A stretch of DNA of 64,000 bases from Ancylobacter crimeensis (GTDB lineage Bacteria; Pseudomonadota; Alphaproteobacteria; Rhizobiales; Xanthobacteraceae): NCBI RefSeq assembly GCF_023016805.1, contig NZ_JALKCH010000014.1, forward strand, positions 1-64,000. Direction: 5' to 3'. The notes beneath the pieces were generated by a model, which saw only the letters and a program-made list of their open reading frames with translations, was not told the origin of the DNA and ran no database searches. Made by a program: the position numbers and the translations under genes. Shown in pieces: positions 51,067-59,840 of the stretch (positions are counted from its first letter, which is position 1; each line of letters opens with the position of its first letter).

Positions 51067-52479
51067 TCCCGCCAGCACCGGCCGGCATGCGGCCCAGCCA
51101 TGGGCCCGCTCATAGCGATCCGCCACCCGCAGCAGCACCTCTTCGGCAAAGGGCCGCGCCGCGATCTGCAGCCCCATGGGCAGTCCCCGGCGATCGAAGC
51201 CGCAGGGCAGGCTGATGGCCGGTAGGCCGGTGAGATTGAACGGATAGGTGAGACGCCAGGAGATGGCGAGCACGCTCTCTTCACGGCCGCCGATCTGCAC
51301 AATGCTCTCGTCATGCCGCCAGGCGGTAATCGGCGAGGCCGGCGTCACGATGACATCCGCCTGCGCCAGCACTTCGGCCATCTCGTCCATGATGCGGGCC
51401 CGCATCTGTTCCGCCTTGAGATAGTCCGGACCGGTGACGAGCCGTCCCATCTCCACCAGATCGCGCACGTCGGCGGCGAACCCCGCGGTGTGGCCGGCGG
51501 CGAGGCTGGCATCGTGATAGGCGGTGGAAGACGCGAGTTCGATGGCGAAGATGCTGCCGAGCCCGTAGCGCAGCGAGGGCACGTTCACCTCGCGCACCGT
51601 GCAACCCTCGCCGGCGAGGAAGTCGATGGCACCCTCCACCGCCGCCGCCACCTCGTCGTCGATCGCCTCGAAGAAATGATTGCGGATCACCGCGACCCGG
51701 AGGCCGCGCACGCCTTCGCCGAGGGCTGCGGCATAGTTGGGAACCGGCGCCGCGCTGGCCGCCGGGTCCTCGGCGTCGGGCCCAGCCAGCACCTGGAGCA
51801 GATGAGCGGCATCGGCAACCGAGCGGCCGAGCGGACCCGCATGGTCGAGCGACCAGGAGTGCGGCACGATGCCGGAACGCCCGATGCGGCCATAAGTCGG
51901 CTTCAGCCCCACCACGCCGCACAGCGCCGCGGGAATGCGGATCGAGCCTCCGGTGTCGGAGCCGAGCGCCGCCGGGCAGAAACCGGCGGCCACCGCGGCG
52001 CCCGAGCCGCCGCTGGAACCGCCCGGCACACGATCGAGGTCCCATGGGTTGCGTGTTGGCGGTGTCACCATGCCCCACGCGAATTCATGCATCCGCGTCT
52101 TGCCGAGGATCACCGCCCCCGCCGCCCGCAGGCGGGCGACGCAATGGCTGTCGCGCTCCGGAAAGGTGAGCGCCGCGACGCCGGTGCCGGCCCGCGTCGG
52201 CTGGCCTTGCGTTGTGTAATTGTCCTTGATCGCGATCGGAACGCCGTGGAGCGGCCCGCGCCATTCGCCGCGTGCGATGGCCGCATCGGCGGCCGCGGCT
52301 TCCTCCAGCGCGGAGGCGGAGAGATGGACAAAGCTCTGGATCGCGGGGTCATGCCGGCCGAGACGCGCGAGACTCTCGCCGACCAGATCGACGCTGGAGA
52401 GACGGCGCCCGCGCAGCAACGGGGCGAGTTCGCTGATGGTCAGCCCGCACAGATCGACGCTCGAAAGGGATGGGGTCAT
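51061..52479 (-). CDS. Amidase-signature family amidase
   Basis: The 472-aa enzyme hydrolyses a C-N amide bond through the Ser-cisSer-Lys triad: Lys85 in GVPIAIKDNY, the GGSSGGSGAAVAAG segment near 153-166 with the cis-Ser, and nucleophile Ser179 in GSDTGGSIRIPA. It resembles GatA-like amidases and those of aryl or aliphatic amide catabolism. Tail text LPCGFDRRGLPMGLQIAARPFAEE is typical. Its ATG overlaps the DUF1028 gene stop by 4 bp, making it the last gene of the AmiR-controlled operon. Substrate unknown. Confidence 0.92.
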   Translation of the reverse strand: MTPSLSSVDLCGLTISELAPLLRGRRLSSVDLVGESLARLGRHDPAIQSFVHLSASALEEAAAADAAIARGEWRGPLHGVPIAIKDNYTTQGQPTRAGTGVAALTFPERDSHCVARLRAAGAVILGKTRMHEFAWGMVTPPTRNPWDLDRVPGGSSGGSGAAVAAGFCPAALGSDTGGSIRIPAALCGVVGLKPTYGRIGRSGIVPHSWSLDHAGPLGRSVADAAHLLQVLAGPDAEDPAASAAPVPNYAAALGEGVRGLRVAVIRNHFFEAIDDEVAAAVEGAIDFLAGEGCTVREVNVPSLRYGLGSIFAIELASSTAYHDASLAAGHTAGFAADVRDLVEMGRLVTGPDYLKAEQMRARIMDEMAEVLAQADVIVTPASPITAWRHDESIVQIGGREESVLAISWRLTYPFNLTGLPAISLPCGFDRRGLPMGLQIAARPFAEEVLLRVADRYERAHGWAACRPVLAGS

Positions 52480-53396
52480 GGCTGCATCCGCCGATAGGGG
52501 AGCGTCGGGTCGAAGATCACGGGCGGATGGACGGCCGCGAGATCGACGCTGCGCAGCAGCTCGATCTCGCGAAGGATCGGCGCGAACTGCGCCAGCAAAA
52601 ACTGCAGCCGGCCGGCGTCCGGCGGCAGGCCGGTGGCGGCAGCGAGGCGGGCGGCGGTGCCGTTGTCGCCGGTTCCCCCCGGCCGGTCCTGCGGCGCGCG
52701 CGCCAGCAGCTGCGTCACCTCCTCCGGTGCCGGGCCGGGCGGCGCGCCCCGCTTCGGCATGCCCTCGACGAAGGGCACCAGCTGCCGCACCGCGATGTCG
52801 AGCACGCGGCGCAGCTCCTTCACCGGCTCGGCATGCTCATCCACCCGCAGATCAAGCGCAGGATAATCCTCCGCGCCCTGGATGCGCAGGGCGGCGGACT
52901 GCTTGCCGCGCTTGTCGCCGCCGGCCCGGTCGCCCGCCTCCATGGCCCGCATCAGCCGCTCTCCGAGCGCGCGACCGGCGCCGGCGCGCCAGGCTTGCGC
53001 CATGGCGGCGATGACCTCCGGACCGGTGAGCATGTTGCCCTGGACGGCGAAGCCCTCCCCCACCTCATGGCCGAACCAGCCGGTGCAGCCGCTACCCGAC
53101 CACGACGCCGCGCGCCCGGCGGCATCCACCACGCCGATCTGGCGCAGCTCGCGAGCGGGGTCGTCGAAAAGGGCGCGAGCCAGCGCGTCAGATGCGGTGG
53201 CGCCGCCGGCCATGGCATCCAGCACCGCGATGGCGAGATAGGGGTTGACCCAGGACTGGGTCGAAACCGCCCCGACGCCCGGCCGCGTGAACGGGCACAT
53301 CGAGCCTACCGCCGGCACGGCCGTCGCGACCGCGACGCCGACGCACCTCGTCTCGGGGCACTGTCCTACGATGGAGAAGGTATTCAGCTCGGGCAT
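52476..53396 (-). CDS. DUF1028 family protein
   Basis: The 306-aa protein shows the DUF1028 fold text: NTFSIVGQCPETRCVGVAVATAVPAVGSMCPF, GVGAVSTQSWVNPYLA, RQIGVVDAAGRAASWSGSGCTGWFGH, EGFAVQGNMLTGPEVIAAM. DUF1028 proteins are often beside amidases, hydantoinases and peptide or amide transporters and look like Ntn-hydrolase relatives; activity is unproven. It starts 10 bases after the ATPase gene and overlaps the amidase start, so it is translationally coupled to it. Confidence 0.88.
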   Translation of the reverse strand: MPELNTFSIVGQCPETRCVGVAVATAVPAVGSMCPFTRPGVGAVSTQSWVNPYLAIAVLDAMAGGATASDALARALFDDPARELRQIGVVDAAGRAASWSGSGCTGWFGHEVGEGFAVQGNMLTGPEVIAAMAQAWRAGAGRALGERLMRAMEAGDRAGGDKRGKQSAALRIQGAEDYPALDLRVDEHAEPVKELRRVLDIAVRQLVPFVEGMPKRGAPPGPAPEEVTQLLARAPQDRPGGTGDNGTAARLAAATGLPPDAGRLQFLLAQFAPILREIELLRSVDLAAVHPPVIFDPTLPYRRMQP

Positions 53397-53405
53397 GGCT
53401 CTCCC

Positions 53406-54110
53406 TTACACGCTGAGGTGGCGGAGAATGCGTGCGGCCGCGTCGGGCTCTCCCGCCGCACCGGTGTCGGCGATCTCCCCGCGATCGAGCACCGCCCAGC
53501 GGTCCGCAACGGCAAGCGCGAAGGGCAGATGCTGCTCCACCAGAAGCATCGTGGTGCCATGCCGGGCGCGGGCGTCACGGATGACACCGGCGAGACGGTC
53601 GATCACCGAGGGCTGGAGGCCTTCGGTGATCTCGTCGATGAGCAGCACCTTGCCACCCACCGCCAGCGAGCGCGCCATCAGCAGCATTTTCTGTTCGCCT
53701 CCCGATAGCGTGCCGGCACGCTGCTTGAGCCGCTGCAGCAGGAAGGGAAAGGCCCGCTCGACCTCGGCCAGCGCCACCTCGAAATCCGTGCGGCGGACGG
53801 CGAGGCGCAGGTTCTCCTCCACCGTGAGGTCCTGGAACAGCGCCTTTTCCTGCGCCACATAGCCGACCCCGAGCCGCGCAACCGCGTAAGGCGGCAGCCG
53901 CGTGGCCTCCCGGCCAGCGAACCGCACGCTGCCGCCCATGCGCGGCAGCAGGCCCATCATCGCCTTCAGCAGGGTCGACTTGCCCATGCCGTTCTTGCCG
54001 AGCACGGCAAGGATCTCGCCCGGCGCGGTGGCGAGGCTGACCTCGCGAATCACCTTGGCGCCGGCATAGCCGCTGGAGAGCTGCTGGACCTCGATGCCTG
54101 AGGCGCTCAT
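53406..54110 (-). CDS. HAAT-family ABC transporter ATP-binding protein (LivF type)
   Basis: The 234-aa ATPase has Walker A GKNGMGKST (about 37-45, the Met variant frequent in LivF/UrtE), Q-loop region VAQEKALFQDLTVEENL, signature LSGGEQKMLLMARSLAV and Walker B VLLIDEITEGLQPSVID. Its ATG overlaps the stop of the permease-ATPase fusion by 4 bp (ATGA). It serves the same transporter as the fused ATPase, giving the usual two different ATP-binding subunits. Confidence 0.92.
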   Translation of the reverse strand: MSASGIEVQQLSSGYAGAKVIREVSLATAPGEILAVLGKNGMGKSTLLKAMMGLLPRMGGSVRFAGREATRLPPYAVARLGVGYVAQEKALFQDLTVEENLRLAVRRTDFEVALAEVERAFPFLLQRLKQRAGTLSGGEQKMLLMARSLAVGGKVLLIDEITEGLQPSVIDRLAGVIRDARARHGTTMLLVEQHLPFALAVADRWAVLDRGEIADTGAAGEPDAAARILRHLSV

Positions 54111-55930
54111 GCCGGAGCTCCCGTCTGGATCGGTTGGGCGGAATGGGCGATGCCGGCATGGCCGGAGCCCGCATAGACCTGCCGGACCAGCTCCGAATTC
54201 ACGACCTCCTCGACCGAACCGTCGAGCACGATACGGCCCTGATGCAGCACGATGATGCGCGAGGAGATTTCGCGCACGAAGTCGAGGTCGTGCTCCACCA
54301 GCAGGATGCACAGCCCCTGCCGGCGGGTGAGTTCGGTCAGGATGCCGCCAATCTGCATGCGCTCGGTCTTGGTGAGACCGGCGGTCGGCTCGTCTAGCAG
54401 CAGCACGCGCGGCTCGAGGGCCAGCACCATGGCGAGTTCGAGAGCCTGCTTCATCCCGTGGGAGAGCAGGTGCGCCGGCGTTCCGAGCTGGCGGTCGAGC
54501 CCCGTGGTGGCGAGCACGTGGAGCGCCGCCTCGGGCAGCGGCAATGTGCGCGAGCGCTTCCAAAAGGAGGGACGGGCATGGCGCACGCGCGCGACCTGCA
54601 GGCATTGCGCGACGGTCAGCGTCTCGAACACGTTGGCCATCTGGAACTTGCGCCCTACCCCGAGCGCGACGCAGGCCTCCGGCGGGCGCCGGCCGATGTC
54701 GTGGCCGTTCACCACGATGCTGCCGGCGGAACGCTCCGACCCGTCGGCGATACAGCGCATCAGCGTGGTCTTGCCCGCACCGTTGGGACCGACCAGACTG
54801 ACCAGTTCGCCGGCACGGGCCGAGAAGTCGATGCCGCTCAATACGCTGAGGCTGCCGAAATGCTTGGCGACGTCCTTCACGGCCAGCGCCGCACCGTCGC
54901 CGGGCGCCTCGCCCTGAGTCAGCGTCGGATCGAGCCGCACGAGGCGCATCTCGCCTGCCGGGGAAGCCGGCCCACGCGCCCTCGCCAGCAGGCGCCGCGG
55001 CAGCGCGACCACCATCGGCAGAAGCCCCCGCGGGAAGGCGACGATCACCAGAACGAAGACGATGCCGATGATGAGCTGCCAGACGAAGGGATAGTCCCCG
55101 GATAGCTGGGCGCTCTCGTAATCGACGATCAGCGCGCCGAAGACCGGCCCGAGCAGCGTGCCGCGCCCGCCCAGTGCGGTCCAGATCACCAGTTCCGTGC
55201 CGAACACGAAGCCCGCCAGCTCGGGTGCCACCACCATCGAGTAGCCGGCATAAAGATAGCCCGCCACCGCGCCGATGGCGGCGCAGGCGAGATAGACCGC
55301 GATCTTGAGCCGCGAGGTGTCGAGCCCGAGATATTTGCAGCGCTGCTCGTTCTCCCGCACCGCGACCAGGAGCCGGCCGGCATCGCTCTTCACGAAGATG
55401 AAGGCGCCGGTGGTCACCGCCACGAGGAAGAAGCCGGCGATCCAGAACCAGCCTTCCATCGAGACGTCGAAGCTGGTGAAGCCGGACAGGCCGCTGGACG
55501 AGCCGGTGAAGGTACCGCCGGAGTAGAGCAATTGCGTCGCCACGATCGGCAGCACCAGCGTGATGACCGAGGCATAGAGCGCCGAGGCGCCGTGCCAGAA
55601 GGCGAGCCAGCCGACGATCGCTGCGGTCAGCAGCGCGGCCCCGATGCCCAGTCCCAGGGCCAGCACGGCATTGGCGTTCGAGAAATCGAGATGCGTGAAG
55701 ACCAGTCCCGCCGCATAGGCGCCTATGGCGAAGAAGACGGACTGGCCGAAGGTGAGGATGCCGAGATAGCCCCACAGCAGGTCCACGGTCAGCGCCACCG
55801 CGGCGTAAAGCAGCGAGCGGGTGAGCACGTTCACCGAATAGGTGTCGAGCAGATAGGGCCCGGCTGCGACGATCGCGCAGGCGAGAAGGGCGGCGGCGAG
55901 GATGAAGCCGAGGCGACGGGATTCAGTCAC
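54107..55930 (-). CDS. Fused LivM-type permease and LivG-type ATPase
   Basis: The 607-aa protein joins a LivM-like permease (about 1-330: DLLWGYLGILTFGQSVFFAIGAYAAGLVFTHL, RVAVRENEQRCKYLGLDTSRLKIAVYLACA-type loop, ALGGRGTLLGPVFGALIVDY) to a LivG ATPase (about 350-607: Walker A GPNGAGKTT at 381-389, RKFQMANVFETLTVAQCL, LSHGMKQALELAMVLAL as signature, LLLDEPTAGLTKTERMQ). The GTG at 55930 overlaps the LivH-type stop by 8 bp. Fused HAAT permease-ATPases are known, often in urea/amide-type systems. A frameshift artefact is excluded because both parts share one continuous frame. Confidence 0.9.
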   Translation of the reverse strand: MTESRRLGFILAAALLACAIVAAGPYLLDTYSVNVLTRSLLYAAVALTVDLLWGYLGILTFGQSVFFAIGAYAAGLVFTHLDFSNANAVLALGLGIGAALLTAAIVGWLAFWHGASALYASVITLVLPIVATQLLYSGGTFTGSSSGLSGFTSFDVSMEGWFWIAGFFLVAVTTGAFIFVKSDAGRLLVAVRENEQRCKYLGLDTSRLKIAVYLACAAIGAVAGYLYAGYSMVVAPELAGFVFGTELVIWTALGGRGTLLGPVFGALIVDYESAQLSGDYPFVWQLIIGIVFVLVIVAFPRGLLPMVVALPRRLLARARGPASPAGEMRLVRLDPTLTQGEAPGDGAALAVKDVAKHFGSLSVLSGIDFSARAGELVSLVGPNGAGKTTLMRCIADGSERSAGSIVVNGHDIGRRPPEACVALGVGRKFQMANVFETLTVAQCLQVARVRHARPSFWKRSRTLPLPEAALHVLATTGLDRQLGTPAHLLSHGMKQALELAMVLALEPRVLLLDEPTAGLTKTERMQIGGILTELTRRQGLCILLVEHDLDFVREISSRIIVLHQGRIVLDGSVEEVVNSELVRQVYAGSGHAGIAHSAQPIQTGAPA

Positions 55931-56759
55931 GGGCGAACCCCTGCGGACGGATTCGAAGGATGATGGCGGCCAGCACGGCAATGGTCAGCCCGCCCAGCAC
56001 CGGGCTGAGATGGGTGCTCACCAGCACCTGCGCGCCGCCCAGCACGAGGCACGAGACCAGCAGGCTCACCAGCGAGGCCCCCGACACCAGGACCAGCATG
56101 AAGGCATTGACCAGCCACGGCACGCCCATGCCGGGATCGACGCTCGACAGCGGCGTGATCAGGGTGCCGGCAATGGCGGCGAGCGCCGAGCCGAGGGTGA
56201 AGGTGAGAAAGCGCACCAGCCCGCTATTGATGCCGAGGCCGCGGGCAAGATCCTCGTTCATGATGACGGCGCGGGTCTCCAGACCCAGCCGCGTGCCCTG
56301 CAGCAGCGCGGTGAGGCCGGCACCGAGGATGAGCGCGATCGGCACGAGGGCGAGGCGATAGGCGGAATAGCTTTCGCCGAAGACATCCAGCGTGCCGTCG
56401 AGCGGAGCCTGCGCGAACTGCACCCCGCGACCGAAGGCGATGGTGATGAGCTGCCCGATGACGATGCTGAGGCCCCATGTGGCGAGGATCGCGTCGAGCG
56501 GCCGGGCATAGAGCGGGCGCACCACGAAGCGCTCGATCGCCATGCCCGCCACGGCGCCGAACAGCGCGGCCGCGGGAATGGCCAGCCAGGGATTGAGCCC
56601 GAGCTGCGTGGTGACGAGCGCCGCGTAGCCGCCCAGGGTCATCAGCCCGCCATGGGCGAAATTGATGATCTTCATCACGCCGAAGACGAGCAGCAGGCCC
56701 GTCGCGACCGCATAGAGGATCGCGGCCGTGGTGAGGATGTCGAGTGCCTGTGCGATCAT
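55923..56759 (-). CDS. HAAT-family ABC transporter permease (LivH type)
   Basis: The 278-aa inner-membrane protein has about eight helices. LivH text: LYAVATGLLLVFGVMKIINFAHGGLMTLGGYAALV (NFAHG motif), GMAIERFVVRPLYARPLDAILATWGLSIVIGQL, and GTRLGLETRAVIMNEDLARGLGINSGLVRFLTFTLGSALAAIAGTL. It lies 91 bp after the substrate-binding gene and overlaps the fused LivMG gene. Confidence 0.9.
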   Translation of the reverse strand: MIAQALDILTTAAILYAVATGLLLVFGVMKIINFAHGGLMTLGGYAALVTTQLGLNPWLAIPAAALFGAVAGMAIERFVVRPLYARPLDAILATWGLSIVIGQLITIAFGRGVQFAQAPLDGTLDVFGESYSAYRLALVPIALILGAGLTALLQGTRLGLETRAVIMNEDLARGLGINSGLVRFLTFTLGSALAAIAGTLITPLSSVDPGMGVPWLVNAFMLVLVSGASLVSLLVSCLVLGGAQVLVSTHLSPVLGGLTIAVLAAIILRIRPQGFARD

Positions 56760-56850
56760 GGGCGCTGTTCCCGGGCCGGCGCCTCATGCACGCCGGCCGG
56801 TGGATGGGAGGCGCCGCGAGCGGCGCCCCGTGGTTCAGGGAAGCGAAGGC

Positions 56851-58029
56851 TCACTTCAGCTTGGGGCACTGCTCGCCCGGATCCACGTCCTTGAAGGTGG
56901 AGAGGATCTTGACCCCGCCATCCGCCTGCACCTGGCCGAGATACATGGTGAGCGGCGCGTGGCGCTGCTTGTTCATGGTGATGGTGCCCCGCGGACCCTC
57001 GACACTGACCTCCCCCAGCGCCCGGATGACCTTGGCCGCATCCGTGGTACCGGCCTTCTCCACTGCCGCCTTGTAGGCGTATACCGCCTCATATTCCGGC
57101 ACGGAGAGATCGTTCGGCGTCTTCAGCCCGGCGCCGAACTTCTTGTCCATCGCGGCGAGGAACGCCTTGTTGGCCGGGGTGTCGATGTTGGTGAAGTAGG
57201 AACCGGAGATGTAGATGCCCTCGGCATCGGCCCCCATGCTCTTGGCGGTGCCTTCATCGACCGCGAGATTGCCGTAGAGCGCCTTGACGCCCGCGGCGCG
57301 CAGCTGCTTGGTCAACGTCACATTGGGCGCGCCGCCGGCGGTGGAGGTGATGATGGCGTCGGGATTGGCCGCCTTCACCTTGGAAAGGATGGCGGTCCAG
57401 TCGGTGGCGTCCATCGGGGCGTATTCGTCACCCACCACCTTGCCGCCGATCTTTTCGATATAGCTCTTGGTGAAGGCCAGCATGCCGCGCCCGAAGGCGT
57501 AATCGGAGCCGATGAGGAAGTAGGTCTTGGCGCCCTTGTCCTTGAAGTAGTCGACGATCGGGGCGACCTGCTGGTCCGGCACCCAGGCGTTCACATACAT
57601 ATACGGGCTGCAGGAACGGCCCTCGTAGAAGGACGTGTAGATGTAGGGGGTCTTGCCGCGGTTGACGATCGGCAGGCCGGCATTGCGGGCGGCCGAGGTT
57701 TCCATCGAGATGAGGACGTCGACCTTCTTCTGGAAGATCAGCGAGTCGAACGCCTTCTGCGCACCGGCGGCGCCTGATGCGTCATCGGCGACCTCAAGCT
57801 TCACCGTCTTGCCGAGGATGCCGCCCTTGGCATTGATTTCCTCGACGGCGAGTTCGGCGGACTGCACGACGGATGGCGCCACCACGCTGTTGGCGCCGGA
57901 CAGGCCGACCGGGATGCCGATGGTGACGGTATCGGCGGCGAAGGCCGGCATGGTGGGAAGTGCAGCGCCAAGCGCGGCGGCGAGCACACCGGCCAGCACG
58001 GTGCCGGCAAGCAGGTTCCTGCGGGACAT
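56851..58029 (-). CDS. HAAT-family substrate-binding protein (amide/urea-type candidate)
   Basis: The 392-aa periplasmic protein has a Tat-like or long Sec signal (MSRRNLLAGTVLAGVLAAALG, cleavage after AFA near residue 31; the SRRN start could be Tat-related). Mature text VTIGIPVGLSGANSVVAPSVVQSAELAVEEINAKGGILGK is typical Peripla_BP_6. A cysteine pair and SDYAFGRGMLAF follow. AGGAGA lies 5 bases before the ATG at 58029. It is next to the carbon-nitrogen hydrolase, so the ligand is probably an amide, nitrile or urea-like compound; this is inference. Confidence 0.88.
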   Translation of the reverse strand: MSRRNLLAGTVLAGVLAAALGAALPTMPAFAADTVTIGIPVGLSGANSVVAPSVVQSAELAVEEINAKGGILGKTVKLEVADDASGAAGAQKAFDSLIFQKKVDVLISMETSAARNAGLPIVNRGKTPYIYTSFYEGRSCSPYMYVNAWVPDQQVAPIVDYFKDKGAKTYFLIGSDYAFGRGMLAFTKSYIEKIGGKVVGDEYAPMDATDWTAILSKVKAANPDAIITSTAGGAPNVTLTKQLRAAGVKALYGNLAVDEGTAKSMGADAEGIYISGSYFTNIDTPANKAFLAAMDKKFGAGLKTPNDLSVPEYEAVYAYKAAVEKAGTTDAAKVIRALGEVSVEGPRGTITMNKQRHAPLTMYLGQVQADGGVKILSTFKDVDPGEQCPKLK

Positions 58030-58092
58030 CACGTTCTCCTCGAGACAGCGGAAGGGGGTCGGGAAGGTTGGTTCTTGTTGTCGCAGGCGCGG

Positions 58093-58962
58093 TCAGTACC
58101 AGCCGCGCCTGATGTCGGAGCCGAGCATCTCGGCATAGAGGTCGGTGCGACGGTCGCGCAGCGGCTGGTTGAAGGCGTTCCAGTTGCGGTCCCGCCGTCC
58201 GGCACCGAGGTCGATCTCGGCGACAAGCACGGTTTCATCCGTCGGGCTCGCCGGCCCTGCTGCCGGCCAGCCGGTATGGGCGATGATCAGGCTCTGCCCG
58301 ATGAAGAGCTGGCCCCGCTCGGTGCCGATACGGTCGGCGCAGGCGATGGCGAGCGAGTTGGTGTGGGCCGCCGCCATGGCGAGGATGTTGGCCATCGCCT
58401 CGCGTCCTTCGGCCTGGCCGGGAATCGGCACCCAGTTGGTGGGCACGCAGACGATGTCGGCGCCCTGCAGCGCCTGCAGCCGGTAGAGCTCCGGGAACCA
58501 GCCGTCGTAGCAGATGGCGACGCCGATCCGCCCGATCTCGGTCTGGAAGACCGGCGCGCCGCTGTTGCCGGGCTCGAAGAACAGGTTCTCCGCGCCCCAG
58601 AGATGGTTCTTGCGGTAGGTGCCGATGGCCCCTCCCGGGCCGACCACGATGGCGCTGTTGTACAGCACGTCACCGTCACGCTCGGCGAGACCTGCGACGA
58701 TGATGAGGTTGCGCCGCGCCGCCACGTCGGCCCAGGCCTTGGTCGAGGGGCCTTCCGGCACCGGCTCGGCGAGGGAGAAGGCCTCCGCGCGGGTCTCGAA
58801 CATGTAGCCGGTGTTGCAAAGCTCCGGCAGCACCACAAGATTCGCGCCCTGGTCCGCCGCCTGCTCGATGAGGGCAATGCTGTGCGCGACATTCGCCGCA
58901 GTAGCCCCGAAACGGGGTTCCATCTGGATGCAGGCGACACGAACCGAACTTGAACCAGCCAT
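58093..58962 (-). CDS. Carbon-nitrogen hydrolase (nitrilase-superfamily amidase)
   Basis: The 289-aa enzyme has the nitrilase-superfamily triad Glu47 (VVLPELCNTGY), Lys118 (TYRKNHLW) and Cys151 (AICYDGWFPELYR). The N-terminal strand VRVACIQMEPRFG is typical. Such enzymes hydrolyse amides, N-carbamyl compounds or nitriles. It is the first gene after the leader with the AmiR-type attenuator, in the position held by amiE in Pseudomonas amidase operons. GAGAGG precedes the ATG at 58962. Whether it acts on nitriles or amides is not decidable by eye. Confidence 0.9.
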   Translation of the reverse strand: MAGSSSVRVACIQMEPRFGATAANVAHSIALIEQAADQGANLVVLPELCNTGYMFETRAEAFSLAEPVPEGPSTKAWADVAARRNLIIVAGLAERDGDVLYNSAIVVGPGGAIGTYRKNHLWGAENLFFEPGNSGAPVFQTEIGRIGVAICYDGWFPELYRLQALQGADIVCVPTNWVPIPGQAEGREAMANILAMAAAHTNSLAIACADRIGTERGQLFIGQSLIIAHTGWPAAGPASPTDETVLVAEIDLGAGRRDRNWNAFNQPLRDRRTDLYAEMLGSDIRRGWY

Positions 58963-59003
58963 CGGGACACACCTCTCCCGGCGCCGCGGCACACCGCGTC
59001 GCG

Positions 59004-59110
59004 AAAACAAAAAGCCCCCGGGCGACGTCTGGCGGACGTCGAACGAGGGCTGCACAGCCTTGATATGAAGCGGCAACGCTGCCGCTGCGTCCGCGCCTTG
59101 ACGATCGGAC
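59004..59110 (-). promoter_or_regulatory. ANTAR-type (AmiR) antitermination leader with intrinsic terminator
   Basis: On the minus strand, GCGGC-AGCGTT-GCCGC (59085 down to 59070) is a 5-bp stem with a hexaloop having A at position 1 and G at 4, the known ANTAR RNA signature. About 18 bases further, AGCCC...CGACGTC / GACGTCG...GGGCT (59051 to 59013) forms a long terminator stem followed by TTTTTGTTTT (59013-59004). A looser hairpin GTCCG...CGGAC (59110-59089) precedes it and may be the first ANTAR hairpin. Thus the downstream operon is probably switched on by AmiR-like antitermination. Confidence 0.75.
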
Positions 59111-59204
59111 CCACCTAGCCAAACGCAGGAACGCCTCGAAGTCAAGCGACTTTTGCACCATCCTTCGGCAGGCGTCGATGCTGCCTATATCGCGGGCATT
59201 CTGC

Positions 59205-59813
59205 CTATTTTTCGCCGTCGCGGTCCAGCTCGGCCAGCATCGCGCTGGCATTGATGATGGAACTGGCGATCACGCCCAGCGAGACCCGCTTCGCCGTCGC
59301 CTGCCGCCGGATGAATTGGTAGGCATCGTTCTCGGAGAGGTTGCGCAGGCTCATCAGAAGTCGCGTCGCCTTCTCGATGTCGCGGCGGGTGCGCAGCGTG
59401 TCCTCGAGCTTCGAGATCTTGGTCAGCAGCCGCCCCTCATAGCCGCGGATCGACAGGGCTAGGACCAGGTTGGACAACACGCCGGTCGCGCGGATGGGGC
59501 GCAGCAGCACGCCATGGGCATTGGAATCCAGCAGCGCCTTCAGTGCGGTCGGGTTCTCGTAGTCCATGATGGCGATATGGGCGACGTTGAGGTCGGCCAT
59601 GCGCCATGGCATCGCGCTGCGGATGTCGCTGTCGAGCAGGAAGAACACCGCGTCGAGCGGAAGCGGAAGCTGAGCCGGCGGCGGCCATACCGCCTGCACC
59701 TGGCAGCCGATGCGCTGCAACTGGCGAATGAGGTCGTCGCCGTCCTGGTCGCGGGGATGGACCACCGCGACGCGGGTGTTCCGGAGGTTCTGGATCAGAG
59801 CCGACGCACTCAT
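59205..59813 (-). CDS. amiR: AmiR-like ANTAR antitermination regulator
   Basis: The 202-aa protein has a degenerate receiver-like N-terminal domain (VAVVHPRDQDGDDLIRQLQRIGCQV) with no obvious phospho-acceptor Asp cluster. A coiled coil follows (about 125-150), then a C-terminal ANTAR domain (about 145-195: KISKLEDTLRTRRDIEKATRLLMSLRNLSENDAYQFIRRQA, SLGVIASSIINA). AmiR binds leader RNA hairpins to prevent termination and is held inactive by AmiC. It lies 27 bp after the AmiC-like gene and immediately before the attenuator. Confidence 0.9.
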   Translation of the reverse strand: MSASALIQNLRNTRVAVVHPRDQDGDDLIRQLQRIGCQVQAVWPPPAQLPLPLDAVFFLLDSDIRSAMPWRMADLNVAHIAIMDYENPTALKALLDSNAHGVLLRPIRATGVLSNLVLALSIRGYEGRLLTKISKLEDTLRTRRDIEKATRLLMSLRNLSENDAYQFIRRQATAKRVSLGVIASSIINASAMLAELDRDGEK

Positions 59814-59840
59814 GCCGCCGCCCCGGTGCCGGATACAGGC

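Noticed and set aside
53406-55775. A 789-codon frame that appears to join LivF to the upstream gene
   Set aside because: The first two thirds are Arg/Gly-rich out-of-frame text of the fused LivMG gene. The true LivF starts at 54110 with an ATGA overlap.
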